Positions 16,893 through 25,927 of a DNA stretch of 64,000 nucleotides are shown here, piece after piece. The stretch is taken from positions 333,143-397,142 of the forward strand of contig NZ_JACKXD010000001.1 of the NCBI RefSeq assembly GCF_014212355.1. Direction: 5' to 3'. A program made the translations under genes and the position numbers. The stretch's first letter is position 1. Every line of letters begins with the position of its first letter. Source of the stretch: Halobellus ruber (GTDB lineage: Archaea > Halobacteriota > Halobacteria > Halobacteriales > Haloferacaceae). The notes under the pieces were generated by a model. The model did no database searches and had not been told where the DNA came from. It saw nothing but the letters and a program-made list of their open reading frames with translations.

Positions 16893-17272
16893 GCGTCCAG
16901 ACGCCTCACGGGCCGTCCGTACGAATCCTCGACCACGCAGCGCAGAGGTGGGAGCAGCGCGGAGACGACCGCCCGTTGCGTGAAGCACTCGCCCTGGCGG
17001 CGCCTGGGGATTACACGCTTCCGGATGGCGCGCCCGCATATCCGGGCGCGGAGACCTTCATCTACGCACCTGGGAGCCTCGACGAGGAGCTCGTCTTCAT
17101 CTTCCGTCGTGGTACACTCAAGACCGTCGTCCCGTCGAGAGGGCGTGCGACTGCCTCTCGGAACCTCTCGACGTGTCCGTGTTGCGACGGCGTCCACGAA
17201 GTCGTTGCGACCTGTGGGTGCGTGTGGTGTAACGAATCCCTCGAGCAGATCCACCGAGGTGAGACGGAATGA
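16889..17272 (+). CDS. Possible RelE/DUF4258-like protein with zinc knuckles (127 aa)
   Basis: The opening ILDHAAQRWEQRGDD...REALALA, followed by LVFIFRRGTLKTVVP, recalls DUF4258/RelE-like folds. The C-terminal tail has CPCC and CGCVWC, a likely zinc site. It overlaps both the 47-aa gene upstream and the nuclease gene downstream by four bases. Toxin-like activity is only a suggestion from the fold pattern. Confidence 0.6.
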   Translation: MSVQTPHGPSVRILDHAAQRWEQRGDDRPLREALALAAPGDYTLPDGAPAYPGAETFIYAPGSLDEELVFIFRRGTLKTVVPSRGRATASRNLSTCPCCDGVHEVVATCGCVWCNESLEQIHRGETE

Positions 17273-18108
17273 CAGCACGTCGTCGGGACAGTGCCGATAC
17301 TCTGATGGACCGTCTTCGGACACTGGCCGAGAAGCTGGACATCGGCATCGAGAAATTGGCCGAAGCGATCCGGGCCCGCCTTCGGTCGTCTGACAGTGAG
17401 ACCGACAGCGACACCGACACCGACAGCGAGGCGGACGCGGAAACGGCAGACCGGGCTACTCGCTTCGAAAGCGCTCTCGGGTCTCTTCGGGAGAAACTGA
17501 GTAATCTGGCCTCGTTTATTCGACGGCATCCTCTACTGACAGGCGGGGGCGTAGTCTTGCTCCTCCTTGCCGCTCGTAGAACAGGAATCGATCGATATGC
17601 CGAGGCCCGACAGGTAGAGCGACTGAACGCCAAGGAGTACGCGCGCCACGTCGGTGGGACCGTTACCGATTCCGGGACCTCTGCGTATGCCCCTGACGGC
17701 GGCGTCGATGGAGTGGTTCGTGTCGGAGAAGACCAGACGAAGATCCAATCTAAGCATCACGCCACTGCAGTTCCTGAATCGGTACTCCAGGAGTACGCCG
17801 ACACTGTCGACGTCGTGGCAGCCTCCAACGGCTTCGCCGATGGCGTGGACCCAGCCACCTACGGGTTCGAGACGTTCACGACACAGGACTGGTCGCTCCT
17901 CGCCCAAGCACGGCTGGAGTGTGGACGTATCCTGCGCGGACTATCAAAATGGGTTCGTGGTGTGCGAGCTTGCCTGACTACGATCGTAGAGTCCCGTGGC
18001 CATCTCGATGCGATCGCATCCTTCGTACGAGGCCTCAGGAATCCCCAACTGGCTGCTTTGGCCGCTATCGTCTCCGTAAGTCTGTGGTTCAGCTACAAGA
18101 TAGCGTAA
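17269..18108 (+). CDS. Membrane-anchored Mrr-like nuclease
   Basis: 279 residues. An acidic, Asp/Ser/Thr-repeat linker (about 41-60) precedes a membrane helix (PLLTGGGVVLLLLAAR, 88-103). Residues 118-225 look like an Mrr-type PD-(D/E)xK domain: D147 in DGGVDGVVR and Q160-S-K162 in KIQSKHH. A second membrane helix lies at the C-terminus (about 258-277). The nuclease fold would face the cytoplasm, held at the membrane. Its start overlaps the 16,889 gene. A role against incoming DNA is inferred. Confidence 0.65.
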   Translation: MTARRRDSADTLMDRLRTLAEKLDIGIEKLAEAIRARLRSSDSETDSDTDTDSEADAETADRATRFESALGSLREKLSNLASFIRRHPLLTGGGVVLLLLAARRTGIDRYAEARQVERLNAKEYARHVGGTVTDSGTSAYAPDGGVDGVVRVGEDQTKIQSKHHATAVPESVLQEYADTVDVVAASNGFADGVDPATYGFETFTTQDWSLLAQARLECGRILRGLSKWVRGVRACLTTIVESRGHLDAIASFVRGLRNPQLAALAAIVSVSLWFSYKIA

Positions 18109-18133
18109 CCACTGCAACTACCTCCGTATCAAT

Positions 18134-18394
18134 ATGACACCAGACACCGAAGATATCTCGATCAGAATCTCTGCGGAGGCCGAGACAGTGCTTGTCGTGC
18201 TCCATCGGCTTGACGGTGGCAAGGCTGTCGATTTGGAGGACCTCCAGGACGAACTTGTTCCCGGGGAGATGCGGTTCCATATCTTCTCGGATGCATTGGT
18301 GGAGTTGCTCGCGTGTGGTAGAGCGTATCAACCTTCAGGAGGCTTCATAAAAGCGACTGACTATGGGACTACGACGGAACACATCCGCTGGTAG
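18134..18394 (+). CDS. Hypothetical protein (86 aa)
   Basis: ATG 25 bp after the nuclease gene. A small acidic alpha/beta protein (TVLVVLHRLDGGKAVDLEDL, FHIFSDALVELLACGRAY), possibly winged-helix. No family recognised. Confidence 0.5.
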   Translation: MTPDTEDISIRISAEAETVLVVLHRLDGGKAVDLEDLQDELVPGEMRFHIFSDALVELLACGRAYQPSGGFIKATDYGTTTEHIRW

Positions 18395-18412
18395 ACGCCG
18401 TGAATAAGCTGA

Positions 18413-19174
18413 CGTGGATCTTCGGAAGATCGAGAGTCGAGCCAAACGGAAATTCACGTAACGAGCATCGAGAGTGTCCAAGATCTCCTGCGGAACACCA
18501 TTATTGCACCACTGGAGAATCACAAGATGTTCGAGCTGTTTTGTTTATTCGCGATTGTCCAAGCGGTACGACGCCGGATAGAGGCTGATCTGTCACTCAA
18601 ACGGATCCAGCCGGGGGGTGACGAGATTGCGGAATTGGAAAGTTCGACCCGACTACTCCAGATTTATTACGATAAGGGCGGCCCGCTTTCGTTCTATAGC
18701 GATTATCCGAAGCCTGCAGATCTTCCGGACCCGACTGGTCAAGACGACTTCTACCACAAACTCTACCGACAGTCACAAGCATTAGAGACTCACTCGGAAC
18801 TCGTTGATCAATTCCTATCTCGGGGAAGTCAACATAGCTTCTACAGCGGCCGACCTGATTTTCTGATTTTGGATTGGGATACTCAAACGAATCAGTCGCT
18901 CCGTGGGGTCATCATCGGCGAGGCAAAATACACTGTGTCACCGAGTACGTTCTCGACTGGACTCAGAGAATTAGTTGAATATATTCATTTTGCAGAGTAC
19001 GCGGGAGAATTCTTGTCTGATGAAACGTTGGACGAAGAGTCAGTACGAGGTATTCTATGTACGGATGGCGTCCAAACCACTGTAAGAGAGGCAGGCAATA
19101 TTCAACACATTACAACCGACAGGATGCAGACGGAATTTGATTCGTTCCCAAGTGGAGATCACCATTCTTCGTAA
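18413..19174 (+). pseudogene. PD-(D/E)xK nuclease, 5'-truncated
   Basis: An ATG at 18,527 gives 215 residues, but coding-like sequence in the same frame continues upstream to a stop at 18,410-18,412 (VTSIESVQDLLRNTIIAPLE) without any ATG or GTG. The gene has therefore probably lost its 5' end. The nuclease core is intact: P110-D111 in SGRPDFLIL and E132-A-K134 in IIGEAKY, numbered from the ATG. It probably came from a larger restriction-type protein. Confidence 0.55.
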
Positions 19175-19313
19175 CTAGTCTGGAGTCGATCAGTTCAGTT
19201 CACGATGTAGAGCAACGATACGGGCTTTCTATGGTATTTACCTTGATACCGCATCAAATGGCCGTCCCATAGGTTTATTCACCAGGCTTTCATCGACCAA
19301 TTAGCGATTAGTA

Positions 19314-20189
19314 ATGTCTGATCCTCCTAATACCTGGCCTGGTTATTATCGCGGCTACCGCCTCCGAGCAAATGCTGACGGTGGTGTCTGGTGGCAGGTG
19401 TATGATGGTACTGAGCGTCTCTACTTGGATCCGACCCCTGATGAGATCGTCGAGAGACTGGTTGGGTTGAAATCTCTTGGTGGGCGGATGCACGTAACCG
19501 AGAACCAAGATGTCCTCACTCGTGTTGAGACTGACTCCGGCGACTACCGTGAGGTGTGGTTAGGAGAATATCCGCTCGATGGAGAATATCGACCGGCAGA
19601 GAACCCGGATGTCTCTATCCCAGTCCGACCGGGGAATCTCGACCCGGGTGACTTGTGGCCCAGCGTGTACGATGGGGCTCGATTTTCATTCGTCGAGCGT
19701 GACCGAGTATGGTGGCAAAACCCCGAGACACACCGACGTCATTACATTGATACACCCCTGCCGCGAGAGATTTCTTTAGAACTCAACCGCTACAAGTCGA
19801 AGGGTGGGTCATTTCGGATTACTCCCTGGCGCGATCTCATCACGCTCATTCCGTTTCATCCACGACCAGACAAGGTCGATTCACAATTCAGTGAACTTCC
19901 CGAGGTCGTACGGAATATCATCAAACTCCGAAAGGAGCGGGGAGTAGAGATGTTGCCGATCTATATCGGATCTCTAGACGACTTTGAATTTGAAATTCAG
20001 GATTCTAAATCCCTTTCAGAGCCACTCTCTGAGGAAGAGGCTAACGAACTTGATTCGTGGGCCGAAAATCTGGGCCGGACTCACGACGTAAATCCAGAAA
20101 ATCATCAGGATCCTACTGATGAGACCTCCGAGCCCACCTTCGATGATGATCCTGAAGAGTGGGATTCTACCAACGACGAGGACGTATGA
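19314..20189 (+). CDS. Tandem repeat-domain protein A of a candidate helicase system
   Basis: 291 residues, not recognised as any known family. It has two copies of one module, residues about 8-71 and 115-179. Each opens with WPxxYxG[YA]R, has aromatic WW in the middle, then xYxxPxxxEI, a K-S-x-GG turn, [VI]T, and closes with D[VL][LI]T. An acidic tail follows. Its stop overlaps the start of the next gene, which has the same module; a related copy ends the helicase after that. A TATA-like stretch (GGTTTATTC) lies about 45 bp upstream. Confidence 0.75.
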   Translation: MSDPPNTWPGYYRGYRLRANADGGVWWQVYDGTERLYLDPTPDEIVERLVGLKSLGGRMHVTENQDVLTRVETDSGDYREVWLGEYPLDGEYRPAENPDVSIPVRPGNLDPGDLWPSVYDGARFSFVERDRVWWQNPETHRRHYIDTPLPREISLELNRYKSKGGSFRITPWRDLITLIPFHPRPDKVDSQFSELPEVVRNIIKLRKERGVEMLPIYIGSLDDFEFEIQDSKSLSEPLSEEEANELDSWAENLGRTHDVNPENHQDPTDETSEPTFDDDPEEWDSTNDEDV

Positions 20190-21085
20190 CCTCTTTAGAA
20201 CGCGTTCCGACGGACGTCCCGATTCAGGATGGTCAGGAAGTGGTTGTCGATCCTGGTGATCCGTGGCCGTCCGCGTACCGTGGCTCAAAGTACAGTCTGA
20301 TCTCGTCTCGCAAACACCACCAGTTAGTTATGGCCTGGCAATACGATGACCTTCAACTCTTTTTTGAACCACCGTCAGGCCTCTTCGAGGCACTCCGTGA
20401 TATTGGCAAACGGGATGGGAAAGGAAGTGTCGTCATTACTGCTGGTCGCGAGGTCCTTACCAAAGTCGAGGCCGATCGGTACGACCGTCTTGATAGGGCG
20501 CCCGTTTCGGACGGCTGGATTCTAACCTACGTTGGAAAATTACGCGGTGAGCCCACCCTCGATGGGATCAATGTCAACCCAAAACCTCCGAAAAATCCAC
20601 CAGTGGCCGTTTGGGAAGGATTCCCATTCAACCACGGTGAAACGTGGTCGGTCAGCGCTCAGAACGAGCTGCTTTGGATTTGGGAAGGCCGTAACTACAG
20701 CTATCGATTTCAGTCAGCCTTCGACCACCCCGAGTTGATCCAACGGTATCGCGAGTATCGACAACCACCTGGACGGGTCTATGTGACCGAATTCGGCCAT
20801 ATCTGGGTCAATATTCCTCCAGATAGTGTTCCCGAGACTCGCAGTGACGAAATAAATACAATGTATGCTGAGTGGAAACGTGAAGCAAACAGAGCACAAA
20901 AATCGGCGATTCAGCGGCTGGTTCGGCGTCGATTGGAAGCTACCGGTGATGGGAATACTGAAGACGGACAACTCCCGGTACATTTGGGCCGTGTCGACCG
21001 ATTCGATGATGGACTCATACCATGTGCTATTGTCGACGATAACCGATACTTCGTTGAAACTAGTCGAAGACAGGAAATGCAATGA
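20186..21085 (+). CDS. Tandem repeat-domain protein B of a candidate helicase system
   Basis: 299 residues from the ATG that overlaps the upstream stop (ATGA). Module copies lie at about 27-94 (opens PWPSAYRGSKYSL, closes VVITAGREVLTKV) and 154-210 (WSVSAQNELLWIWEG, closes GRVYVTEFGHIWV). It is homologous to the 19,314 gene, so the pair probably arose by duplication. No catalytic motif is visible; the modules may bind nucleic acid or form a scaffold for the helicase. Confidence 0.75.
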   Translation: MTSLERVPTDVPIQDGQEVVVDPGDPWPSAYRGSKYSLISSRKHHQLVMAWQYDDLQLFFEPPSGLFEALRDIGKRDGKGSVVITAGREVLTKVEADRYDRLDRAPVSDGWILTYVGKLRGEPTLDGINVNPKPPKNPPVAVWEGFPFNHGETWSVSAQNELLWIWEGRNYSYRFQSAFDHPELIQRYREYRQPPGRVYVTEFGHIWVNIPPDSVPETRSDEINTMYAEWKREANRAQKSAIQRLVRRRLEATGDGNTEDGQLPVHLGRVDRFDDGLIPCAIVDDNRYFVETSRRQEMQ

Positions 21086-21104
21086 CTGTTAAGATGGTTT
21101 ACGT

Positions 21105-24074
21105 GTGACCCGTCGCTTTCCCCCGCCAATAAACGGTGTTCCTCGCTCACCGGAACGGTACAAAGAGATCCTCTCTCTAATTAGCGATGAGAGTACCTCC
21201 GATAGCACACGTGCCTGGGATGACTTTTTTGCCGCTTGTCTGCAGGACTACCGCAATCCCGAGACGGGTGAGACGTACACTGAACCGTATTTGAAAAGCC
21301 TTCTCTCGGACTATGAACGACTTGGTGTTATCGATCGAACGGATGACACTGTTAGTATCTCACCACCAGCTCAGCGGTGGTTATCCGATGATTTGGACTT
21401 CAGTGAATTCCTGTGGCGTGCAATCAAACGGAGTTGGGTCCTCCTAGCGGACTTCCCACGAGGTATGGAAGCGTTGCGAGCCGTTTACAGCGCGGTGGAC
21501 AGCATCGCTGATGGTGAGCCCGGTGTCAGCGTTCGCCGACAAGAGATCCGCAACCACCTCAAAAAAAACAGACAGTATGACTTCGGTGAAGGGGGTATCC
21601 GTGGATATCCACAGCTTTTGACCCAGCTTGCTGCGTTTCGTGATCAGGATCAAGGCTACAGCCTGGCCCCGGAATTCTCCCCGCAGAAGTTCACTGATGC
21701 GGATTTATTCCGTCGTTTCGAGAACCATCTCCGGCGTGAAGGGGCTATGACCACGCCCCCCTCCGGGCGTGTCAAGCGAGATCTAATGAAGTACTATATG
21801 TATCGAGAGTCCGGTGGTCTCGGAAAGGAACGCCGGTGGTATACCACCTTCTGGAAGGACTATCTCGATGAAACCGCCCGTGCTGGTGACTCATATGACG
21901 CTCGACTGCGCAAAACGGACAGCTACCTCTCAACACAATCCGAGCGCCGAGAACTCTTCCAGTCTGTGTTGGATAGATTCCCCTTCGAGTCCTCCGATCT
22001 TCAGGGATTACCTATCGATGTTCTGCGTCGGATGAACAATACTGAATCGTTCACCGAGGCACAGCGAATCCGGATTGCTTCCGGGTCAGGGATTAGCCGG
22101 CTGGATTTGGAACGGCTGACTACCGACCAGAGACAGCCCTACTCGTTCCCTCGAGACTTCGAATTGTATCCGTGGCAACAGGAGGCTGCCGATCAGTGGT
22201 TTACCTCAGGACTCGATGGGAGCAAAGAGCCGGAAACAGGTATCACGCAGGTCATCACAGGCGCAGGGAAGACCGTGATGGCATTGAGCATCATCCAACG
22301 ATGGATCGACGAAAACCCGGACGGTGTAATCTCGGTCTTGGTGCCTACGAATGTTCTTATGCAACAGTGGTTGACTGAACTTACTGGAACCCTGAACGTT
22401 CCTGTCTCCGATATCGGATGGGCAGGCGGTGGTCACAAGGATTCCTTCACTGAGGACTGTCGAATCATCGTGAGTATCGTCAATAGCGCGGTCAAAGACG
22501 ACTACCTTGGTCAAGATCTGAACCAAGCGGGGACACCTCCGCACTTGCTCATTGCCGATGAATGTCACCGGTATACCGGGGAGGTTTTTTCGAACGTATT
22601 CGATTATCACCGAACAGCCACTCTCGGCCTTTCAGCGACGCCGCTTTCACAAACCGTTCACGAGCCGGCTTTTACTGATCAGTTAGTCCAATCTGACGAC
22701 TTTACCGTCGCCGATAGCGATTCACTGCTTCTACAAGAACTTGGGCCGGTCTATTACACTCTCACGTATCAGGAAGGCCTTGATCGAGGATTGATTCCTG
22801 AGTTTGAAATCAACTATATCGGATTTGAGCTAACCGCGGCTGAACGGCATACATACGATAAACTAACACGCCAAATTGGAGACGCGCTATCCGATATCCG
22901 ATCTCGGTATGGCAACCGGTTGGCAACGATGGGGGGCGAATTTAATCAGAACCTTCAGTTGTTGCTCCAACAGGAGGATCTCTCCACCCCAGAGATTGCA
23001 GATTACTTCGAGTATACTAGCGACCGTCAGCAAGTCGTCGCCGACGCCACCCGGCGGCAAGCGATCACCCTCACGCTGTTGGAACGGGTTATAGAGAACG
23101 ACGAGAAGGCGATCGTTTTCCAGGAACGTATTGAGCAGCTCGAGCGGATGGTTGCTCCGTTTGATCGTCGTGGACGGGATGTTCGGACCGATGAGGTGAC
23201 CGATGCAGACTACCGGACCGCTCTCTATGAGCAATACCCGAAATTACAGCAAGTTGATCAGGAGTTTGAGCAACTCCTGTCTCGAGCTGCCTACAAACCG
23301 GTAATGTATCATTCAGGACACTCACGCCCGATTTGGAATGATTTTGCTATCAGGTGGTTCCGTGAGGGTGGCTTCGCCAATGTGATGTTGAGTGTAAAGG
23401 CCCTTATTGAGGGTGTTGACGTCCCAAGCGCGGATATTGGGATCATCAGAGTTTCAAGTAGCAGTGTCCGCCAACGGATTCAGACGCTGGGCCGTGTTTT
23501 ACGAACTGGCGAGGATCCAGATGAGAAGTCAGAACTGTATGTGCTCTACGCTCGCGACACTGTCGATGAGAAAATATTCAGTAAACACGATTGGCGCGAT
23601 GAACTCGCAAATGCCGACGTTGGACACTATATCTGGGAACCTGATGACTCCGATCAAGCACTCTCAGGTCGGATGCGAGAAGCAACAGACGATGAACTCC
23701 CAGATTCTGGAAAATATTCACCTGCGACCGTTCCGGACGCCTCGGAGTTAGAGGTGGGTGATGAGTACTCGGGTCCACAGGATGGGTATCGAATCAGTGT
23801 TGATTCAGAGGGCATACCATTCGAACCTGGGAAGAATTCGCGTCGCGAAATTACCAATCCAGAGCTACAGAGCGCAGCTACATTCGTTCATAATCTCAAA
23901 GATGGCGGAGAGATCATCATCAACAACGCTGGGCACCTCCTGACGCGGTCGCCAGATGGAGACATTCTGTTCGTTGGTACCTTTGACGGTGACGTCGACG
24001 AGATCGAGTATGGGGAGCAGACCGGCAGACTCAGCGGGGACGCCCCAACCGATGTTGATGAATTGCTTGACTGA
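21105..24074 (+). CDS. SF2 helicase with C-terminal repeat module
   Basis: 989 residues, GTG start. An N-terminal helical/winged region (1-350) precedes an SF2 helicase core: Walker A ITGAGKTVM (about 383-390), ADECHRY (about 483), LSATPL, and motif VI RQRIQTLGRVLRTG (about 790). Residues about 883-955 contain one copy of the module found in the two upstream genes (GYRISV...DGGEIIINNAGHLLTR). Lies 19 bp after gene B. Not a known Dnd or Pbe component; it could be the motor of a separate defence system. Confidence 0.82.
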   Translation: MTRRFPPPINGVPRSPERYKEILSLISDESTSDSTRAWDDFFAACLQDYRNPETGETYTEPYLKSLLSDYERLGVIDRTDDTVSISPPAQRWLSDDLDFSEFLWRAIKRSWVLLADFPRGMEALRAVYSAVDSIADGEPGVSVRRQEIRNHLKKNRQYDFGEGGIRGYPQLLTQLAAFRDQDQGYSLAPEFSPQKFTDADLFRRFENHLRREGAMTTPPSGRVKRDLMKYYMYRESGGLGKERRWYTTFWKDYLDETARAGDSYDARLRKTDSYLSTQSERRELFQSVLDRFPFESSDLQGLPIDVLRRMNNTESFTEAQRIRIASGSGISRLDLERLTTDQRQPYSFPRDFELYPWQQEAADQWFTSGLDGSKEPETGITQVITGAGKTVMALSIIQRWIDENPDGVISVLVPTNVLMQQWLTELTGTLNVPVSDIGWAGGGHKDSFTEDCRIIVSIVNSAVKDDYLGQDLNQAGTPPHLLIADECHRYTGEVFSNVFDYHRTATLGLSATPLSQTVHEPAFTDQLVQSDDFTVADSDSLLLQELGPVYYTLTYQEGLDRGLIPEFEINYIGFELTAAERHTYDKLTRQIGDALSDIRSRYGNRLATMGGEFNQNLQLLLQQEDLSTPEIADYFEYTSDRQQVVADATRRQAITLTLLERVIENDEKAIVFQERIEQLERMVAPFDRRGRDVRTDEVTDADYRTALYEQYPKLQQVDQEFEQLLSRAAYKPVMYHSGHSRPIWNDFAIRWFREGGFANVMLSVKALIEGVDVPSADIGIIRVSSSSVRQRIQTLGRVLRTGEDPDEKSELYVLYARDTVDEKIFSKHDWRDELANADVGHYIWEPDDSDQALSGRMREATDDELPDSGKYSPATVPDASELEVGDEYSGPQDGYRISVDSEGIPFEPGKNSRREITNPELQSAATFVHNLKDGGEIIINNAGHLLTRSPDGDILFVGTFDGDVDEIEYGEQTGRLSGDAPTDVDELLD

Positions 24075-24421
24075 ACCCAACCTATAGACTGACTCAGACA
24101 AGACACCCAGATAAGAATTTCAGTGGCTACGTCACCTGGCAACTGTGGCTTCGCTCGCTAATGTGGCACCTTCCACACGCGAGGCTTCTGCTTGCACGCG
24201 ATTATACCACTACGGATTTTCGCCTCTATAGATGGGCGCAGCAAACAAATATAATTCAAAAGCCAGGCGGTCGGCTTCTACAGTTTTCGCTCCACTGATA
24301 CGGCCTGCCATTGGCTCACTCCTTGATGAGTGAGTCGTCGGTCCTGCCAGCGATAGTGGGATTTCACTTTCAGTCCGGTAGCACAATCTTATTACAACGT
24401 GGCTTCGTTGGACCACACGTT
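24075..24421. other. Intergenic region with dndC promoter
   Basis: 347 bp without a credible gene. It holds a TATA-like CTTATTA at 24,388-24,394, 28 bp before the dndC ATG, and a short hairpin CTCACTC/GAGTGAG near 24,314-24,333 that could be a terminator or operator. This break separates the helicase operon from the dnd operon. Confidence 0.5.
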
Positions 24422-25927
24422 ATGGGAACGCGATCGGGCGATGAGAACGAGGACGTATCAGATATACGTGAGGCTTCTGTTTGGGAATACCGGTCGCTCG
24501 AGGATATCTATGAGGAAATTCGCGAGACCTATCTAGCTGATGATCGGCCGTGGGTGATCGGCTATAGCGGCGGGAAAGATTCGACGACGACACTGCAGTT
24601 GATTTGGATCGCGATCAGTCAGCTCCCGCCTGAAAAGCGGTCCAAACCGATTCACGTTATCTCTAGTGACACGCTCGTCGAAACGCCCAAGATCGTCAAT
24701 CATATTACCTCCTCACTGGAGAAGGTCAACGAGCACGCTCAGGAGGCGAATCTTCCGTTTGAGGCACAAAAGGTCTACCCGGACGTCGATGATTCGTTCT
24801 GGGTGAATCTCATCGGGCGAGGCTATCCAGCACCGAATCAGACGTTCCGATGGTGTACGGAACGATTGAAAATCGATCCCGCAGACAATTTCATCTTAGA
24901 TCAGGTCTCGGAGTACGGCGAAGTCGTCGTTATCCTCGGCGCACGCAAAGCTGAAAGCGCCACGCGGGAGCAGGTGATGAACCTCCACAGTATCGAGGGC
25001 ACGAATCTCGCTCGGCACTCGAAGTTCGCGAACGCGTTCGTCTACACCCCGATCGAAGACTGGCTGACGCAGGACGTCTGGAAGTACCTCCTGAACGTTG
25101 ACTGCCCGTGGGGCAAAGATCACGATGAACTCGCGGCGCTGTACAACGAAGCCGACGACGAGTGTCCGATGGTCATCGACACGAGTACCCCATCCTGTGG
25201 GAATAGTCGGTTCGGGTGCTGGACGTGCACGGTCGTTGAGGATGACAAGGCGATGGAGAATATGGTCGATGGGGGCGATCTCTGGATGGAACCACTCTTG
25301 GAATTCCGTAACTTCCTCAAATCGACCCAGGATCCCGATGAGAAGTCAAAATACAGGGAACCGAAAGGCCGGCAACACGGACGCGTCAAAGAAAAGACGA
25401 ACGGGGGAGACGGGATTATTCCCCGGGCGTACAAGTTCGAGTTCAGGCAGCATCTCCTCAGGAAACTGCTCGAAACGGAAAAAGAGGTCAACGAACGACG
25501 CGATGACGATGCCGAGTATCTCGAGTTAATCCGCGATGCCGAACTGAAAGAGATTCGCCGGATTTGGCGGACCGAGGAGGCCGACTGGGAAGATGTTGTC
25601 CCGCAGATCTACCGTGATGTAATGGGCGAGGATCTGGACTGGGTGCACGACGATCTGGGTTCCTTCAGCACTGACGAGGCTGACGTACTCGAGCGGGTGT
25701 GTGCGGACCGTGATGTGCCCGCACGACTGGTCAAGCGACTTCTGGATGTTGAACGCCAACACCACGGTATGAAGCGCCGTGCCTCGATCTATGACACGAT
25801 CGATAAAATATTCCGGGAGGACTGGCGGTCGATCGAAGACATTACAGCCGACATCGACGGCGAAGAACCCGAGCAATGGCAGTATGATGTCGAATACGAG
25901 GAGCTGATGCAGGAAGTCGATATATGA
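24422..25927 (+). CDS. dndC: DndC: PAPS-reductase-like protein of DNA phosphorothioation
   Basis: 501 residues. The PP-loop SGGKDSTT (49-56) activates ATP. Four cysteines, including CGNSRFGCWTC and CTERL, are placed to hold the 4Fe-4S cluster of DndC. It handles sulfur delivered by the desulfurase to put phosphorothioate into the DNA backbone. ATG 24,422 is chosen because it leaves a TATA box at the usual distance. Its stop overlaps the dndD ATG. Confidence 0.95.
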   Translation: MGTRSGDENEDVSDIREASVWEYRSLEDIYEEIRETYLADDRPWVIGYSGGKDSTTTLQLIWIAISQLPPEKRSKPIHVISSDTLVETPKIVNHITSSLEKVNEHAQEANLPFEAQKVYPDVDDSFWVNLIGRGYPAPNQTFRWCTERLKIDPADNFILDQVSEYGEVVVILGARKAESATREQVMNLHSIEGTNLARHSKFANAFVYTPIEDWLTQDVWKYLLNVDCPWGKDHDELAALYNEADDECPMVIDTSTPSCGNSRFGCWTCTVVEDDKAMENMVDGGDLWMEPLLEFRNFLKSTQDPDEKSKYREPKGRQHGRVKEKTNGGDGIIPRAYKFEFRQHLLRKLLETEKEVNERRDDDAEYLELIRDAELKEIRRIWRTEEADWEDVVPQIYRDVMGEDLDWVHDDLGSFSTDEADVLERVCADRDVPARLVKRLLDVERQHHGMKRRASIYDTIDKIFREDWRSIEDITADIDGEEPEQWQYDVEYEELMQEVDI

